From the NCBI GenBank assembly GCA_938014915.1, contig CALLQQ010000061.1, forward strand, positions 1 to 29,780: DNA of 29,780 nucleotides, written 5' to 3'. The DNA is from an uncultured Clostridia bacterium (lineage in GTDB: Bacteria; Bacillota; Clostridia; Oscillospirales; Ruminococcaceae). Below the pieces are notes generated by a model that saw only the letters and a list, made by a program, of their open reading frames with translations, did no database searches and was not told where the DNA came from. Positions 1-7,810 of this stretch are shown piece by piece (position 1 is the stretch's first letter; every line of letters starts with the position of its first letter). The position numbers and the translations under genes were made by a program.

Positions 1-1185
1 GCAATACAACTTTGTCTTGGCACTGCGTCTATTTGGAGCATATTTCAGAATGGTATTGCAGGCAGCATATTTGGCGGCGATAATGTGGCGGCGGGGCTTA
101 CATTCTCGTTATTGCTAGCAACGCTCACCATCGGCAGCACAATCGGCGGCAAGCTACAAGATAAGTTCGGATCACGTAATGTAGTAATTATCGGTGGAGT
201 AATTCTCGCACTAGGATTCTTTAGTGCATCGTTTGTAACGGCATCGGCGCCGTGGTTGCTCTGGGTTACATATGGCATTATGGGCGGTGTCGGCATGGGC
301 TTTACATATTCGACTACAATCGCCTGTGCGCAGAAGTGGTATCCGGATAAAAGAGGATTAATTACCGGCATAATCGTATCGGCGCTAGGATTTGGCGGTG
401 TTGTTTTCACCCCGATTATTGAGATGTTAATTAAAGCATATGGCGGTGTCGGCGTCGGGGAACTTAGCACATTGCGTGTGCTGAGCATAATCTTCATTGT
501 TGTATGCACTATCGGCGGTATTTTTATCAAGAATCCTCCGGAAGGTTACATTCCCGACGGATACACACCGCCATCAGCAGGATCAAGCAATGAAAATTAT
601 GATTATTCGCCTGGACAAGTGTTGAAGATGCCGCAATTCTATATTGTGACGATTTCACTGATGCTTGCTTGCATGGGCGGACTTATGATGATAGGATTCG
701 CAAAGCCTATCGCTATTGCAAAGGGAATGGCATCGACAGCGACAATCGGCGTTCTAGTAATATCAATGTTCAATTCATTCGGGCGACTATTCTGGGGATG
801 GGTGTCGGACAAGTTAGGCAGAAAGAAAACAATATTGCTACTCCTTGGAGGAACGGCGGTCCTTTCGCTATTCGTTAATCTTGCTACTGGATATTTCATC
901 TATATTCTAATCGGGCTTATCGGATTCTTCTATGGCGGATTCCTAAGCACATATCCAGCCTTCACTGCGGATCTATTCGGAACTAAGCATATGGCAACAA
1001 ATTATGGCATGGTACTAATCGGATTCGGTGCAGGAGCAGTATTATCATCATATGTTGCAGGATATTTCAAAAATATTGCGGCAGAGGACATTAATTTGAT
1101 GTTCCCAGCATTCGTTATTGCATCAATAGCGGCAATAGTCGGTGTAATATTGATTCTTATCGTTAAAAAACCAAAAAAGGCATAG
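1..1185 (+). CDS. MFS transporter, OFA (oxalate/formate antiporter-like) family, 5' partial
   Basis: The reading frame is open from base 1, so the gene enters from outside the window; 394 codons are visible. A GTG at 85 is an internal valine rather than the start, because the upstream residues (IQLCLGTASIWSIFQ) match the first membrane helix of OFA-family major facilitator proteins, which normally lies within about 15 residues of the start. The protein has the usual 12 hydrophobic segments, with a conserved MFS loop (GGKLQDKFGSR) after the second visible helix and its counterpart (GWVSDKLGRKK) in the second half. Family members exchange small carboxylates such as oxalate or formate across the cytoplasmic membrane. 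The substrate cannot be read from the sequence. It ends in a basic tail (VKKPKKA). No neighbouring gene suggests a pathway. Confidence 0.85.
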   Translation, partial: AIQLCLGTASIWSIFQNGIAGSIFGGDNVAAGLTFSLLLATLTIGSTIGGKLQDKFGSRNVVIIGGVILALGFFSASFVTASAPWLLWVTYGIMGGVGMGFTYSTTIACAQKWYPDKRGLITGIIVSALGFGGVVFTPIIEMLIKAYGGVGVGELSTLRVLSIIFIVVCTIGGIFIKNPPEGYIPDGYTPPSAGSSNENYDYSPGQVLKMPQFYIVTISLMLACMGGLMMIGFAKPIAIAKGMASTATIGVLVISMFNSFGRLFWGWVSDKLGRKKTILLLLGGTAVLSLFVNLATGYFIYILIGLIGFFYGGFLSTYPAFTADLFGTKHMATNYGMVLIGFGAGAVLSSYVAGYFKNIAAEDINLMFPAFVIASIAAIVGVILILIVKKPKKA

Positions 1186-1265
1186 ATAGCATTTTATTTT
1201 GCAACAATTTCATCACGCATAATAAATGAAAATCGTGGCATATTAGTTTAAAGGAGTGTGGTGAA

Positions 1266-1694
1266 ATGAGTGCTAACACGGAGCTATTGAGCTTTGTCTA
1301 TCAAAATTCCCAAATGGGTGTCGAAACAATAGACAAGCTAATGGACATAACCGACAACGAGGAATTTAAAAGCCATATAAAAAGACAGTGGGAAGAATAC
1401 GAAGAAATCAATAGCGAGGCTAAAAAGATGTTAACCGATGCCGGTTGCGATGAGAACGGCATTGGTAAACTAGAAAAACTAAAAACATATATGATGATAA
1501 ATATCCAAACTATAAAGGATAAATCACCATCCCATATTGCTGAGATGCTGATGATAGGCAGTAATATGGGCGTAATTGATGCGGTCAAAAATATTAAAAG
1601 GTATTATGACGCCGATAAAGAAGTTATGAAGCTAATGGGTAAACTGCTTGAAACAGAAGAAAATAACTTGCAGAAGTTAAGAAGATTTTTATAG
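1266..1694 (+). CDS. Conserved helical protein of unknown function (ferritin-like/DUF2383-like)
   Basis: A 142-residue soluble, almost entirely alpha-helical protein with no signal peptide or membrane segment. It starts at ATG after a strong AAAGGAGTG ribosome binding site. The composition is rich in charged residues and Met. The spacing of four long amphipathic helices (about residues 4-30, 32-58, 66-100, 103-142) suggests a four-helix bundle. A repeated internal pattern (QMGVETIDKLM near residue 16, NMGVIDAVKNI near residue 99) hints at duplicated helix pairs. I recognise the type as a conserved protein of clostridial genomes that resembles ferritin-like DUF2383 proteins, but no metal ligands are evident. 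A hairpin terminator follows, so the gene is probably monocistronic. Function unknown. Confidence 0.7.
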   Translation: MSANTELLSFVYQNSQMGVETIDKLMDITDNEEFKSHIKRQWEEYEEINSEAKKMLTDAGCDENGIGKLEKLKTYMMINIQTIKDKSPSHIAEMLMIGSNMGVIDAVKNIKRYYDADKEVMKLMGKLLETEENNLQKLRRFL

Positions 1695-1726
1695 TCACGA
1701 TAGAAAATCACTGAATAAGTGAATAT

Positions 1727-1765
1727 AAACATCGAACTACCTATATAAAGTAGTTCGATGTTTTT
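1727..1765 (+). terminator. Rho-independent terminator after the helical protein
   Basis: A perfect 14-bp stem (1727-1740 with 1750-1763, core CATCGAACTAC) has a 9-nt loop and runs into TTTTT. It ends the transcript of the gene stopping at 1694. Confidence 0.85.
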
Positions 1766-1953
1766 GCGTACAAGGTTACTTTTTACAATCTAGTAGCAAT
1801 ATCGATTTCACCAGATAATATGGGGAATTTTATAGTTACGGGTAGGATGAAGTAGTGAAATAAATCATGATTTCTATATGATTTTCCACTATCCAACTAT
1901 AAAGAATTGTGCTATACTAATAGTATTAAAGACAAAAGTTTACGGAGGAACAA

Positions 1954-2385
1954 ATGATACGAGAGATAAAAGCAAAGGACAAAGATGTATTTGTGAATAT
2001 GGCGAGGGACTTCTATAAGTCCGAAGCGGTAATTAGCGAAATTCCCACGCAGAATATACTGAACACATTCGATGAAGTTACATCAAATTCGCCATATGCG
2101 AAAGCGTACATCATCGAGCATGGGGGCGAAATAGCTGGCTATGCGCTCATTGGGATAACTTATTCTAATGAGGCTGGTGGCTTAGTCGTATGGGTAGAGG
2201 AAATTTTCATCAAAGAGAATTTCCGTGGGCTAGGTCTAGGGAGCGAATTCCTTAGCTATGTCGAAGATGAATTCAGCGATAAGGCAAAGCGATTTAGATT
2301 AGAAATATCGCATGGTAATGATGCGGCGCCGCGTCTCTATGAACGCAAAGGCTATCATCAACTTGATTATATGCAGATGGTGTAA
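1954..2385 (+). CDS. GNAT-family N-acetyltransferase
   Basis: A 143-residue Gcn5-related acetyltransferase, predicted to move an acetyl group from acetyl-CoA to an unknown amine. The acetyl-CoA pyrophosphate-binding motif A is clear as RGLGLGSEFL (about residues 93-102), preceded by the beta-4 strand VVWVEEIFI. The C-terminal motif B follows as AAPRLYERKGY (about residues 125-135), where Tyr is the usual catalytic position. Length and domain order match single-domain GNAT proteins. The start is ATG with ACGGAGGA eight bases upstream. A possible -10 box (TATACT at 1913-1918) lies upstream without a convincing -35. A terminator follows, so it is a single-gene unit. The neighbours do not identify the substrate. 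Confidence 0.88.
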   Translation: MIREIKAKDKDVFVNMARDFYKSEAVISEIPTQNILNTFDEVTSNSPYAKAYIIEHGGEIAGYALIGITYSNEAGGLVVWVEEIFIKENFRGLGLGSEFLSYVEDEFSDKAKRFRLEISHGNDAAPRLYERKGYHQLDYMQMV

Positions 2386-2418
2386 GATAGATAGTATCGT
2401 GAATAGATATACGGAGAA

Positions 2419-2445
2419 ACCACCTATTAATAGGTGGTCTTTTCT
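2419..2445 (+). terminator. Terminator after the GNAT gene
   Basis: A perfect 20-nt palindrome (ACCACCTATTAATAGGTGGT, 2419-2438) is followed by CTTTTCTT. This is a compact intrinsic terminator 33 bases after the GNAT stop codon. Confidence 0.75.
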
Positions 2446-2479
2446 TATCAAGTTATGATATACATAACTTGATAAGAAA
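2441..2479. repeat. 17-bp perfect inverted repeat upstream of the ABC operon
   Basis: Arms 2441-2457 and 2463-2479 are exact complements (TTTCTTATCAAGTTATG) around a 5-nt ATATA loop. The left arm begins in the T-tract of the preceding terminator. Neither strand has a U-run after the stem, so it is not an ordinary terminator. It ends 45 bases before the -35 box of the next operon, where it could act as an operator. Confidence 0.8.
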
Positions 2480-2523
2480 GCAAAGCATACAAATTTATCA
2501 CAGGGATTCGTTGACAATCACTA

Positions 2524-2552
2524 TTGTGAACGATGTCCTAACATGGTATAAT
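2524..2552 (+). promoter_or_regulatory. Sigma-A promoter of the ABC operon
   Basis: TTGTGA (2524-2529), a 17-bp spacer and a perfect TATAAT (2547-2552). Transcription would start near 2559, which places the in-frame ATG at 2557 outside the message and supports ATG 2575 as the true start of the next gene. Confidence 0.7.
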
Positions 2553-2574
2553 TTACATGGAAAGGGTGAATGCT

Positions 2575-3174
2575 ATGGACGTCGTTGTTGATACAGTTGC
2601 CGCAAGAACCTTGATGTTGATTGTAGCAGCTACAATTCTTATAGTAAGATTTGTAAAGAAGAAAAATACTCTAGCTAGGAGTCTCCTTTTATTTGTGAGT
2701 GTCGCTCTATATATTTACTATTTTAATTGGCTATTTCCCGACATACCGGTATATTCCTATGGGTATGATTCTCTCTCGTGGCTCGGTGAATTTTATCTAT
2801 TCGGGCAGATACTCCCCGCATATTCAGAACATCCACTAAGTAAAATGGAGTGGATAAGATTATCCTACATATTAAGAGACAATATAATTCCTGCTCTTGG
2901 TTTCATCGGCATAGGATTTTGCAATACTCTACTTTTTAGTAAGCATAGAAAGTTCAAAGGTGCCATTTTAATATGCATTGCAATTTGCTCGGTGCAAATA
3001 ATATATCCGCTATTAACAAACCTATTTTGGGGCGGTGTTGTATGGGTGATTATGATGATGAATTTTTATGCAGCGGTTGCATTATATTTACTAGGCACGG
3101 TTCTGGGGAAAATCATAGTTAAAATTACACCAAAGATATTAAAACCATTGGAGCCAATTCATAATGAGGACTAA
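2575..3174 (+). CDS. Integral membrane protein, possibly VanZ-like
   Basis: A 199-residue polytopic membrane protein with about five hydrophobic segments (roughly residues 10-24, 35-50, 100-120, 127-148, 153-178). I chose ATG 2575, not ATG 2557, because AAAGGG at 2561-2566 is correctly spaced only for 2575 and because the promoter's -10 box ends at 2552. The stretch from about residue 100 onward (N-x2-PALGFIGIGF, then LLFSKHRKFKGAIL) loosely resembles the VanZ-like fold. The match is weak and I do not assign it firmly. It is the first gene of an operon with an ATPase (33-bp gap) and two permeases, so it may be an accessory membrane subunit. The C-terminus is short and charged. Confidence 0.6.
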   Translation: MDVVVDTVAARTLMLIVAATILIVRFVKKKNTLARSLLLFVSVALYIYYFNWLFPDIPVYSYGYDSLSWLGEFYLFGQILPAYSEHPLSKMEWIRLSYILRDNIIPALGFIGIGFCNTLLFSKHRKFKGAILICIAICSVQIIYPLLTNLFWGGVVWVIMMMNFYAAVALYLLGTVLGKIIVKITPKILKPLEPIHNED

Positions 3175-3207
3175 TCCTAATAAAACAAGAAAAGAGGAAC
3201 TAATGCA

Positions 3208-3882
3208 ATGATAGAAATGATAGATATTCATAAAACTTATAATCCTAAAACTACATATAAGGTTGAAGCACTGCGTGGAGTCAACCTCAAAATAGATGAG
3301 GGCGAAATGGTCGGAATTATGGGTGTGTCCGGCTCGGGGAAGTCGACTTTGCTCAATATTATAGGTTGCCTAGATACCTCAACTAAAGGAAGTGTGGTAG
3401 TTAGCGGCATTAACCTCAACTCCCTAGGAAGAAAAGGGCTTAGCCGTATGCGTAATAGCATAATCGGCTTTGCGTTACAGGATTTTGGGCTGATACCGAA
3501 TAAGACTGTGTATGAAAATGTCGCCTATCCGCTGATTTTCAATAAGAAAGTTAAGTATAAAGATATTCGCCCCATGGTGGAAAAAGCCCTCGAAGCAACA
3601 GGCATTATCGAATTAAAGGACAAGTTAGCAAGCCGAACTTCAGGCGGGCAAAAGCAACGAATCGCTATATCAAGGGCAATCGTCAACAATCCTAAATTAA
3701 TTCTTGCCGATGAGCCGACGGCTAACCTCGACAGTGCGACAGCTGATGAAATCATGGCAACATTTAAGGAGCTCAATGAGCAGGGCATTACAATAATTAT
3801 CGTCACACATGATAGGGAAATTGCTAATACCTGCGATCGCATAATTAATATTGCCGATGGTGTAATCGTTAACGATAATTAA
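3208..3882 (+). CDS. ABC transporter ATP-binding protein (MacB/LolD type)
   Basis: A 224-residue nucleotide-binding subunit that powers the two FtsX-type permeases encoded directly downstream. All ATPase motifs are present: Walker A GVSGSGKS (39-46), Q-loop Gln91, signature TSGGQKQR (144-151), Walker B ILADEP (165-170), D-loop TANLDS (171-176) and switch His201. The signature starts with Thr rather than the usual Leu (LSGGQ), a tolerated variation. Length and sequence match the MacB/LolD/YknY group, which drives mechanotransmission-type export or peptide and lipoprotein release rather than import. No binding protein is encoded nearby. The start is ATG 3208 after AGAGGA. Likely co-transcribed with the flanking genes (gaps of 33 and 15 bases). 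Cargo unknown. Confidence 0.93.
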   Translation: MIEMIDIHKTYNPKTTYKVEALRGVNLKIDEGEMVGIMGVSGSGKSTLLNIIGCLDTSTKGSVVVSGINLNSLGRKGLSRMRNSIIGFALQDFGLIPNKTVYENVAYPLIFNKKVKYKDIRPMVEKALEATGIIELKDKLASRTSGGQKQRIAISRAIVNNPKLILADEPTANLDSATADEIMATFKELNEQGITIIIVTHDREIANTCDRIINIADGVIVNDN

Positions 3883-3897
3883 TGAAAGGACGTATAA

Positions 3898-5091
3898 ATG
3901 AAGAAGCTTTATTTAGTCCTTTCAATGTTGAAGGACTGGTTCACAAGAGAGATTAAATATACAATCGCCGTAATTGCAACATTAATATTGTCGTGCATCG
4001 TTCTTTTTATATCGTGGATACTATTAACCGAGGACTTCCCATCGTCTAAAGAATATGAACAGTTAAAGCGCACTTTCGGCACGGATAGTTACATCGATAG
4101 GTTCCATCTTACCGAACAAAGCGCAACTGCTTTAATGAGCGGAGTGCTACCCAAGATTGAATATGCAAATGTTGGCGGTTATGCTAGAATTACTGCCGTC
4201 AATGGGCGAGAATTAGCTGAAAATATCTTTGAAAGTTGCGATACGATATTGGGAGAAGAGCAAAATGCAGTCAAGGAATTAGTATCATCGTTTTATAATC
4301 CTACATACGAAATATGCGAAGGACGCTTTTTCACAGCAGACGAGCTAAAAGAAGATAGAGGTGTTATAATTCTGCCGGACAATTTGAAAATAAATGTGGG
4401 GGATATGGTGACGATAGCGGATAGGGAGTATGAGGTAATCGGGCTGAATGACGATTCGTACACGAGAGTCCTTCTACCGTATAGCACTATGAAAATAATT
4501 CAGGATACTTATATTGAACCAACACTAGAAGATGATTATGAATTCTTGACCGGCGGGCCAATGGCATTTCAAATTGCGCATGGAATAAGATTTGAGAAGA
4601 AATTATCAACCGAGCAAAAGGCATTCCTTGCCGATATATACGGACGGGGGATAACGGAAGAAAATATAGAATCCGAATTTCTTCCCGCGCTTAGCATCGG
4701 TGTGATTTTCATAATTATATCGATAATTGCCAGCATAATTCTAGCACTGTTCTGTGCGCTGTGCGTGTATTCGTTATTCGTCTATCTATGTAAAAGTTCT
4801 GAAAGTTCGCTGAATATCTTTAAGGTATGTGGAGCGAATTACGGCACTATCTACTTCCTGCTTTTATTTCAGATTTTCTTCTGTATGGCATTGTCGTATG
4901 CTGTTTCGTGCATTGCAATGATACCGATTCAGCAGCTTTTGAAATTCTTTAATAAGAGGGGCGAGATCCGCCCTATCGACTATGTTGTAGTTGCGGCGAT
5001 ATATCTATCAGTGATAGTCGGTGCAGTTTTGCCAACAATAAAGACGTTAGCTAAACGCACCCCATCGGCGAAAGGGGGAGGACTGCAATGA
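3898..5091 (+). CDS. FtsX/MacB-type ABC transporter permease, first subunit
   Basis: A 397-residue permease with the four-helix layout of FtsX-domain transporters. There is one N-terminal helix (about 22-43), a large extracytoplasmic domain of roughly 220 residues, then three C-terminal helices (about 263-292, 310-338, 356-378). The FtsX core lies in the C-terminal part, where a Lys/Cys-Gly segment (IFKVCGANYG) marks the cytoplasmic loop typical of the family. The start is ATG after GAAAGGAC. It overlaps the next permease by 4 bases (ATGA), so the two are translationally coupled, expected for a heterodimer. With the upstream ATPase it should export or release an unknown substrate. No MacA/RND-type adaptor is present in the window. 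Confidence 0.88.
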   Translation: MKKLYLVLSMLKDWFTREIKYTIAVIATLILSCIVLFISWILLTEDFPSSKEYEQLKRTFGTDSYIDRFHLTEQSATALMSGVLPKIEYANVGGYARITAVNGRELAENIFESCDTILGEEQNAVKELVSSFYNPTYEICEGRFFTADELKEDRGVIILPDNLKINVGDMVTIADREYEVIGLNDDSYTRVLLPYSTMKIIQDTYIEPTLEDDYEFLTGGPMAFQIAHGIRFEKKLSTEQKAFLADIYGRGITEENIESEFLPALSIGVIFIIISIIASIILALFCALCVYSLFVYLCKSSESSLNIFKVCGANYGTIYFLLLFQIFFCMALSYAVSCIAMIPIQQLLKFFNKRGEIRPIDYVVVAAIYLSVIVGAVLPTIKTLAKRTPSAKGGGLQ

Positions 5092-6218
5092 AATTACTCT
5101 GGCTGCTAAAATCAGAACTTAACTCAAATAGGAAAAGCGCAACTATATTCATTTTGCAACTTGTATTTGCGATTGTGTGCTATAATATTTGCCTGTCATT
5201 AACGGGCAAATACATAGGTAGCTTATCCTATTTTAAAAAGCACGACACATCCAATGCCGTTAAAATTATATATCAGGGCGATGCATTGGAGCAGGCGGAT
5301 TCCCTCATTAAATCGCAGGAGGTCGAGAGGGGATTCTATGCAATTGATGGCGGTGTGCAAGTTAGTAATAAGCAGGGCAAATTAATCGAAGAAAATATGC
5401 CACGTAGCATTATGTTGATGTCGAGGGAATACTTTGAGCAGTTCGGTGATATTAGCCATTCGGGGCGGTGGGTCGATACTGATAAAGACTATGGCGGGAG
5501 CATTCCAGCTATGATAACAAGCGATGTTGCAGGGATATACAAAATCGGCAACACATATAATGTTGATGGCAAGTTCAATATATATATTTGCGGAATGTTA
5601 AAGAACAGCGTGACAGAATTGATGGTGAGCGGTCTTTCCACACCTAGCTTCATTCTATTTGATGAGAGCGGAGTGGTTAAAGATTATCTTTTGTCAAGTG
5701 GAGTCAATTATACAAATCTTTATGCCGACCTCGATAGCAGCATTGATAAAGATGCTTTCATGTCAGAATATAATCGGGATTCCGATGGGGAATATGCAGC
5801 AAGGGGTTTTGACTGGGAAGAAGAGTTGGGTAGTGAATTTGATAGAATATCATCATTCCTACTAATCGGCATCGCAATACTTGCAATATCGTCAGTCGGA
5901 TTTATATCGAATAGCATCTTAGATTATAAGGGGAATGAAAGGGACTATGCAATACAAATCATAACGGGCGCACCAATTAAGATAGTTTCCGTGACATCAA
6001 TTGCGAAGAAAGTGACAATATTAATAGTATCGTGCATTATTAGCATTCCGTTGCTGATTTCGCTAAGTAAGCTCATTGAACTTGATATAATGACTGCTAA
6101 TAGCTTCATTTTAGCAGTTACAATAGCAGGAATTCTATCGGTATTTTCTATCTTGCTTGATTGGATTTCATTAAAGAGAATTGCACCACTAGAAATAGTA
6201 CAAGGTAGGAATGCATAA
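5088..6218 (+). CDS. FtsX/MacB-type ABC transporter permease, second subunit
   Basis: A 376-residue permease and partner of the preceding subunit. It shares the same architecture: an N-terminal helix (about 18-38), an extracytoplasmic domain to about residue 250, and three C-terminal helices (about 252-275, 302-326, 340-362). The end of the protein (LKRIAPLEIVQGRNA) is the conserved FtsX C-terminal signature, in which the final helix is followed by a short polar tail. The start overlaps the upstream stop as ATGA. The two permeases differ strongly in the external domain, which suggests a heterodimer with distinct surfaces rather than a recent duplication. It is the last gene of the operon; a 167-bp gap with its own promoter follows. 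Confidence 0.87.
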   Translation: MKLLWLLKSELNSNRKSATIFILQLVFAIVCYNICLSLTGKYIGSLSYFKKHDTSNAVKIIYQGDALEQADSLIKSQEVERGFYAIDGGVQVSNKQGKLIEENMPRSIMLMSREYFEQFGDISHSGRWVDTDKDYGGSIPAMITSDVAGIYKIGNTYNVDGKFNIYICGMLKNSVTELMVSGLSTPSFILFDESGVVKDYLLSSGVNYTNLYADLDSSIDKDAFMSEYNRDSDGEYAARGFDWEEELGSEFDRISSFLLIGIAILAISSVGFISNSILDYKGNERDYAIQIITGAPIKIVSVTSIAKKVTILIVSCIISIPLLISLSKLIELDIMTANSFILAVTIAGILSVFSILLDWISLKRIAPLEIVQGRNA

Positions 6219-6257
6219 TGTAGAATAACCTCAATATATTACAAGCACGCCCTTATA

Positions 6258-6283
6258 AAATAGTAAACTAATGTAAACTATTT
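6258..6283. repeat. Inverted/tandem motif upstream of the chemoreceptor promoter
   Basis: AAATAGT (6258-6264) and ACTATTT (6277-6283) form an inverted repeat. Two copies of GTAAACTAxT (6264-6273 and 6274-6283) lie inside and next to it. It sits about 40 bases upstream of the -35 box at 6322, where an activator could bind. Chance in AT-rich DNA is not excluded. Confidence 0.35.
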
Positions 6284-6321
6284 ATCTGTTCTAAATATAC
6301 AAAAAAAGTTGGTCACTAAAC

Positions 6322-6350
6322 TTGACTTGTAGTAAAATAGATGATAATAT
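6322..6350 (+). promoter_or_regulatory. Sigma-A promoter of the chemoreceptor gene
   Basis: TTGACT (6322-6327), a 17-bp spacer and TAATAT (6345-6350). The predicted start near 6357 gives a 29-nt leader containing the GAGGGATG ribosome binding site. Confidence 0.7.
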
Positions 6351-6385
6351 TGATACATAAAATGAAACAAGCGAGGGATGCCTAA

Positions 6386-7741
6386 ATGGATAAAATTCGT
6401 GAACTTCTCAATAAGATATTCGGCAAGCAATCATTTATAGGTAAACTAATAATCAGTCAAACTTTTATTATCCGCCTACTTTGCATAGCTAGTATAGTAT
6501 TAGTCCTTTCATTAACAGGTGTAACTGGTTATGGTGCATTCAAGTACTATGAGGTAGTCAATGCAGCTGAAGTGGTGGCAGATGGGCAAAGTACTTCCGT
6601 CGTTGGTGTGATTGTTACTAGCGCATTGATGGCAGCTTTAATAATCACATCACTTATTCTATTAATGATTTATATTAGAAGAAAGATTACATATCCAATT
6701 AGCATAATCAGTGACGAGCTAAATAATTTTGCAAATGGGATTCTTTCAGAAGAATTCAATCTTGAACCCGATAGTTCTGAAATGGGGGAGCTGATTGCAT
6801 CCATACTTTCATCAAAGGAATATATAAGGAAGATGGTGGAGGAGCTCACATACATACTTGAAGAAATAGCAAAAGGTAATGTTAGTTTCTACATAGCCTA
6901 TCAATATAGAGGCGAATTTATAGCTATCCAGAATGCACTCAACACAATATTGAACGAAATGAATTCAGAATATGGGCAAATAAGGGACGCAGCAATACAG
7001 GTTGCAGATGCTTCAGGCCAAGTATCGGATGGGGCGCAAGCGTTATCACAGGGATCTACCGAGCAGGCAAGCTCACTTGAGGAGCTTTCGGCATCGTTCG
7101 TTGAAATTTCCGAGCAGATTAGGCAAAGTGCAATTAATGCAAAAGAAGCCAACAACCATGCAAGCGCATCGACACAGGCATTACAGAATGGTAATGCTGA
7201 GATGGAGCAAATGCTAGCGGCAATGGCTGAAATTGAGGACAAGTCTAACGAGATTGTCACTATAATTAAAACTATCGAGAATATCGCATTCCAGACAAAT
7301 ATTCTTGCGCTTAATGCAGCGGTCGAAGCGGCAAGAGCGGGAGAAGCGGGTAAAGGCTTCGCCGTTGTTGCTGATGAAGTCGGCAATCTAGCAGGTAAAT
7401 CTGCCGAAGCCGCAAGAGGCACAACGCAGCTGATAAGGGATTCTATTGAAGCAGTGGCAAGCGGCACGAAAATTGCAAGAGAAACAGCCAAAACAATGAA
7501 TGACGGCATGCAAAAATCCGAGCAAGCGAGCATATTAGTGAGTGAAATCGCCTTAATGGCTGAGGAACAGGCGATAGCAATTGAACAAATTACTCAAGGA
7601 GTCGAGCAAATTTCAAATGTTGTGCAAACTAATACCGCAACCGCAGAGGAAAGCGCAGCAGCAAGTGAAGAGATGTCGAGCCAAGCACAGATAATGAGAA
7701 GTATGATGAATAGATATATGCTTAGAAAAGATGTTGAATAA
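6386..7741 (+). CDS. Methyl-accepting chemotaxis protein with a minimal external domain
   Basis: A 451-residue chemoreceptor that relays a signal to CheA/CheW. Order of parts: TM1 (about 27-51), an external loop of only about 20 residues, TM2 (73-97), HAMP (98-150), a second HAMP-like segment (about 152-195), then the signalling coiled coil (196-445). The conserved hairpin tip is clear (AFQTNILALNAAVEAARAGE, 301-320, followed by GKGFAVVADEVGNLA). Gln/Glu-rich methylation patches occur on both arms (SSLEELSAS near 229; AEESAAASEEM near 420). There is no CheR/CheB-docking pentapeptide; the protein ends LRKDVE. Without a ligand-binding domain it may sense through the membrane, the HAMP region or a partner. 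It has its own promoter; no che or flagellar genes lie in the window. Confidence 0.93.
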   Translation: MDKIRELLNKIFGKQSFIGKLIISQTFIIRLLCIASIVLVLSLTGVTGYGAFKYYEVVNAAEVVADGQSTSVVGVIVTSALMAALIITSLILLMIYIRRKITYPISIISDELNNFANGILSEEFNLEPDSSEMGELIASILSSKEYIRKMVEELTYILEEIAKGNVSFYIAYQYRGEFIAIQNALNTILNEMNSEYGQIRDAAIQVADASGQVSDGAQALSQGSTEQASSLEELSASFVEISEQIRQSAINAKEANNHASASTQALQNGNAEMEQMLAAMAEIEDKSNEIVTIIKTIENIAFQTNILALNAAVEAARAGEAGKGFAVVADEVGNLAGKSAEAARGTTQLIRDSIEAVASGTKIARETAKTMNDGMQKSEQASILVSEIALMAEEQAIAIEQITQGVEQISNVVQTNTATAEESAAASEEMSSQAQIMRSMMNRYMLRKDVE

Positions 7742-7754
7742 ATACAAAACAAAA

Positions 7755-7785
7755 AAGCAGCATAGTCACTATGACTATGCTGCTT
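7755..7785. terminator. Hairpin after the chemoreceptor gene
   Basis: A perfect 14-bp stem (AAGCAGCATAGTCA, 7755-7768, with 7772-7785) has a 3-nt loop. On the + strand it is followed only by ATAAATAT, but on the minus strand it runs into TTTTGTTTTG. It probably ends the chemoreceptor message inefficiently and would stop antisense transcription better. Confidence 0.65.
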
Positions 7786-7810
7786 ATAAATATAAAAGAG
7801 GAGAGATGAA

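Noticed and set aside
2511..2552. Perfect TTGACA at 2511-2516 as the -35 box for TATAAT at 2547
   Set aside because: The spacer would be 30 bp. TTGTGA at 2524-2529 gives the correct 17 bp.
6901..7533. A 210-codon open frame on the minus strand
   Set aside because: It is antisense to the chemoreceptor coiled coil; the Ala/Ser-rich product is a shadow of that repeat-like coding sequence.
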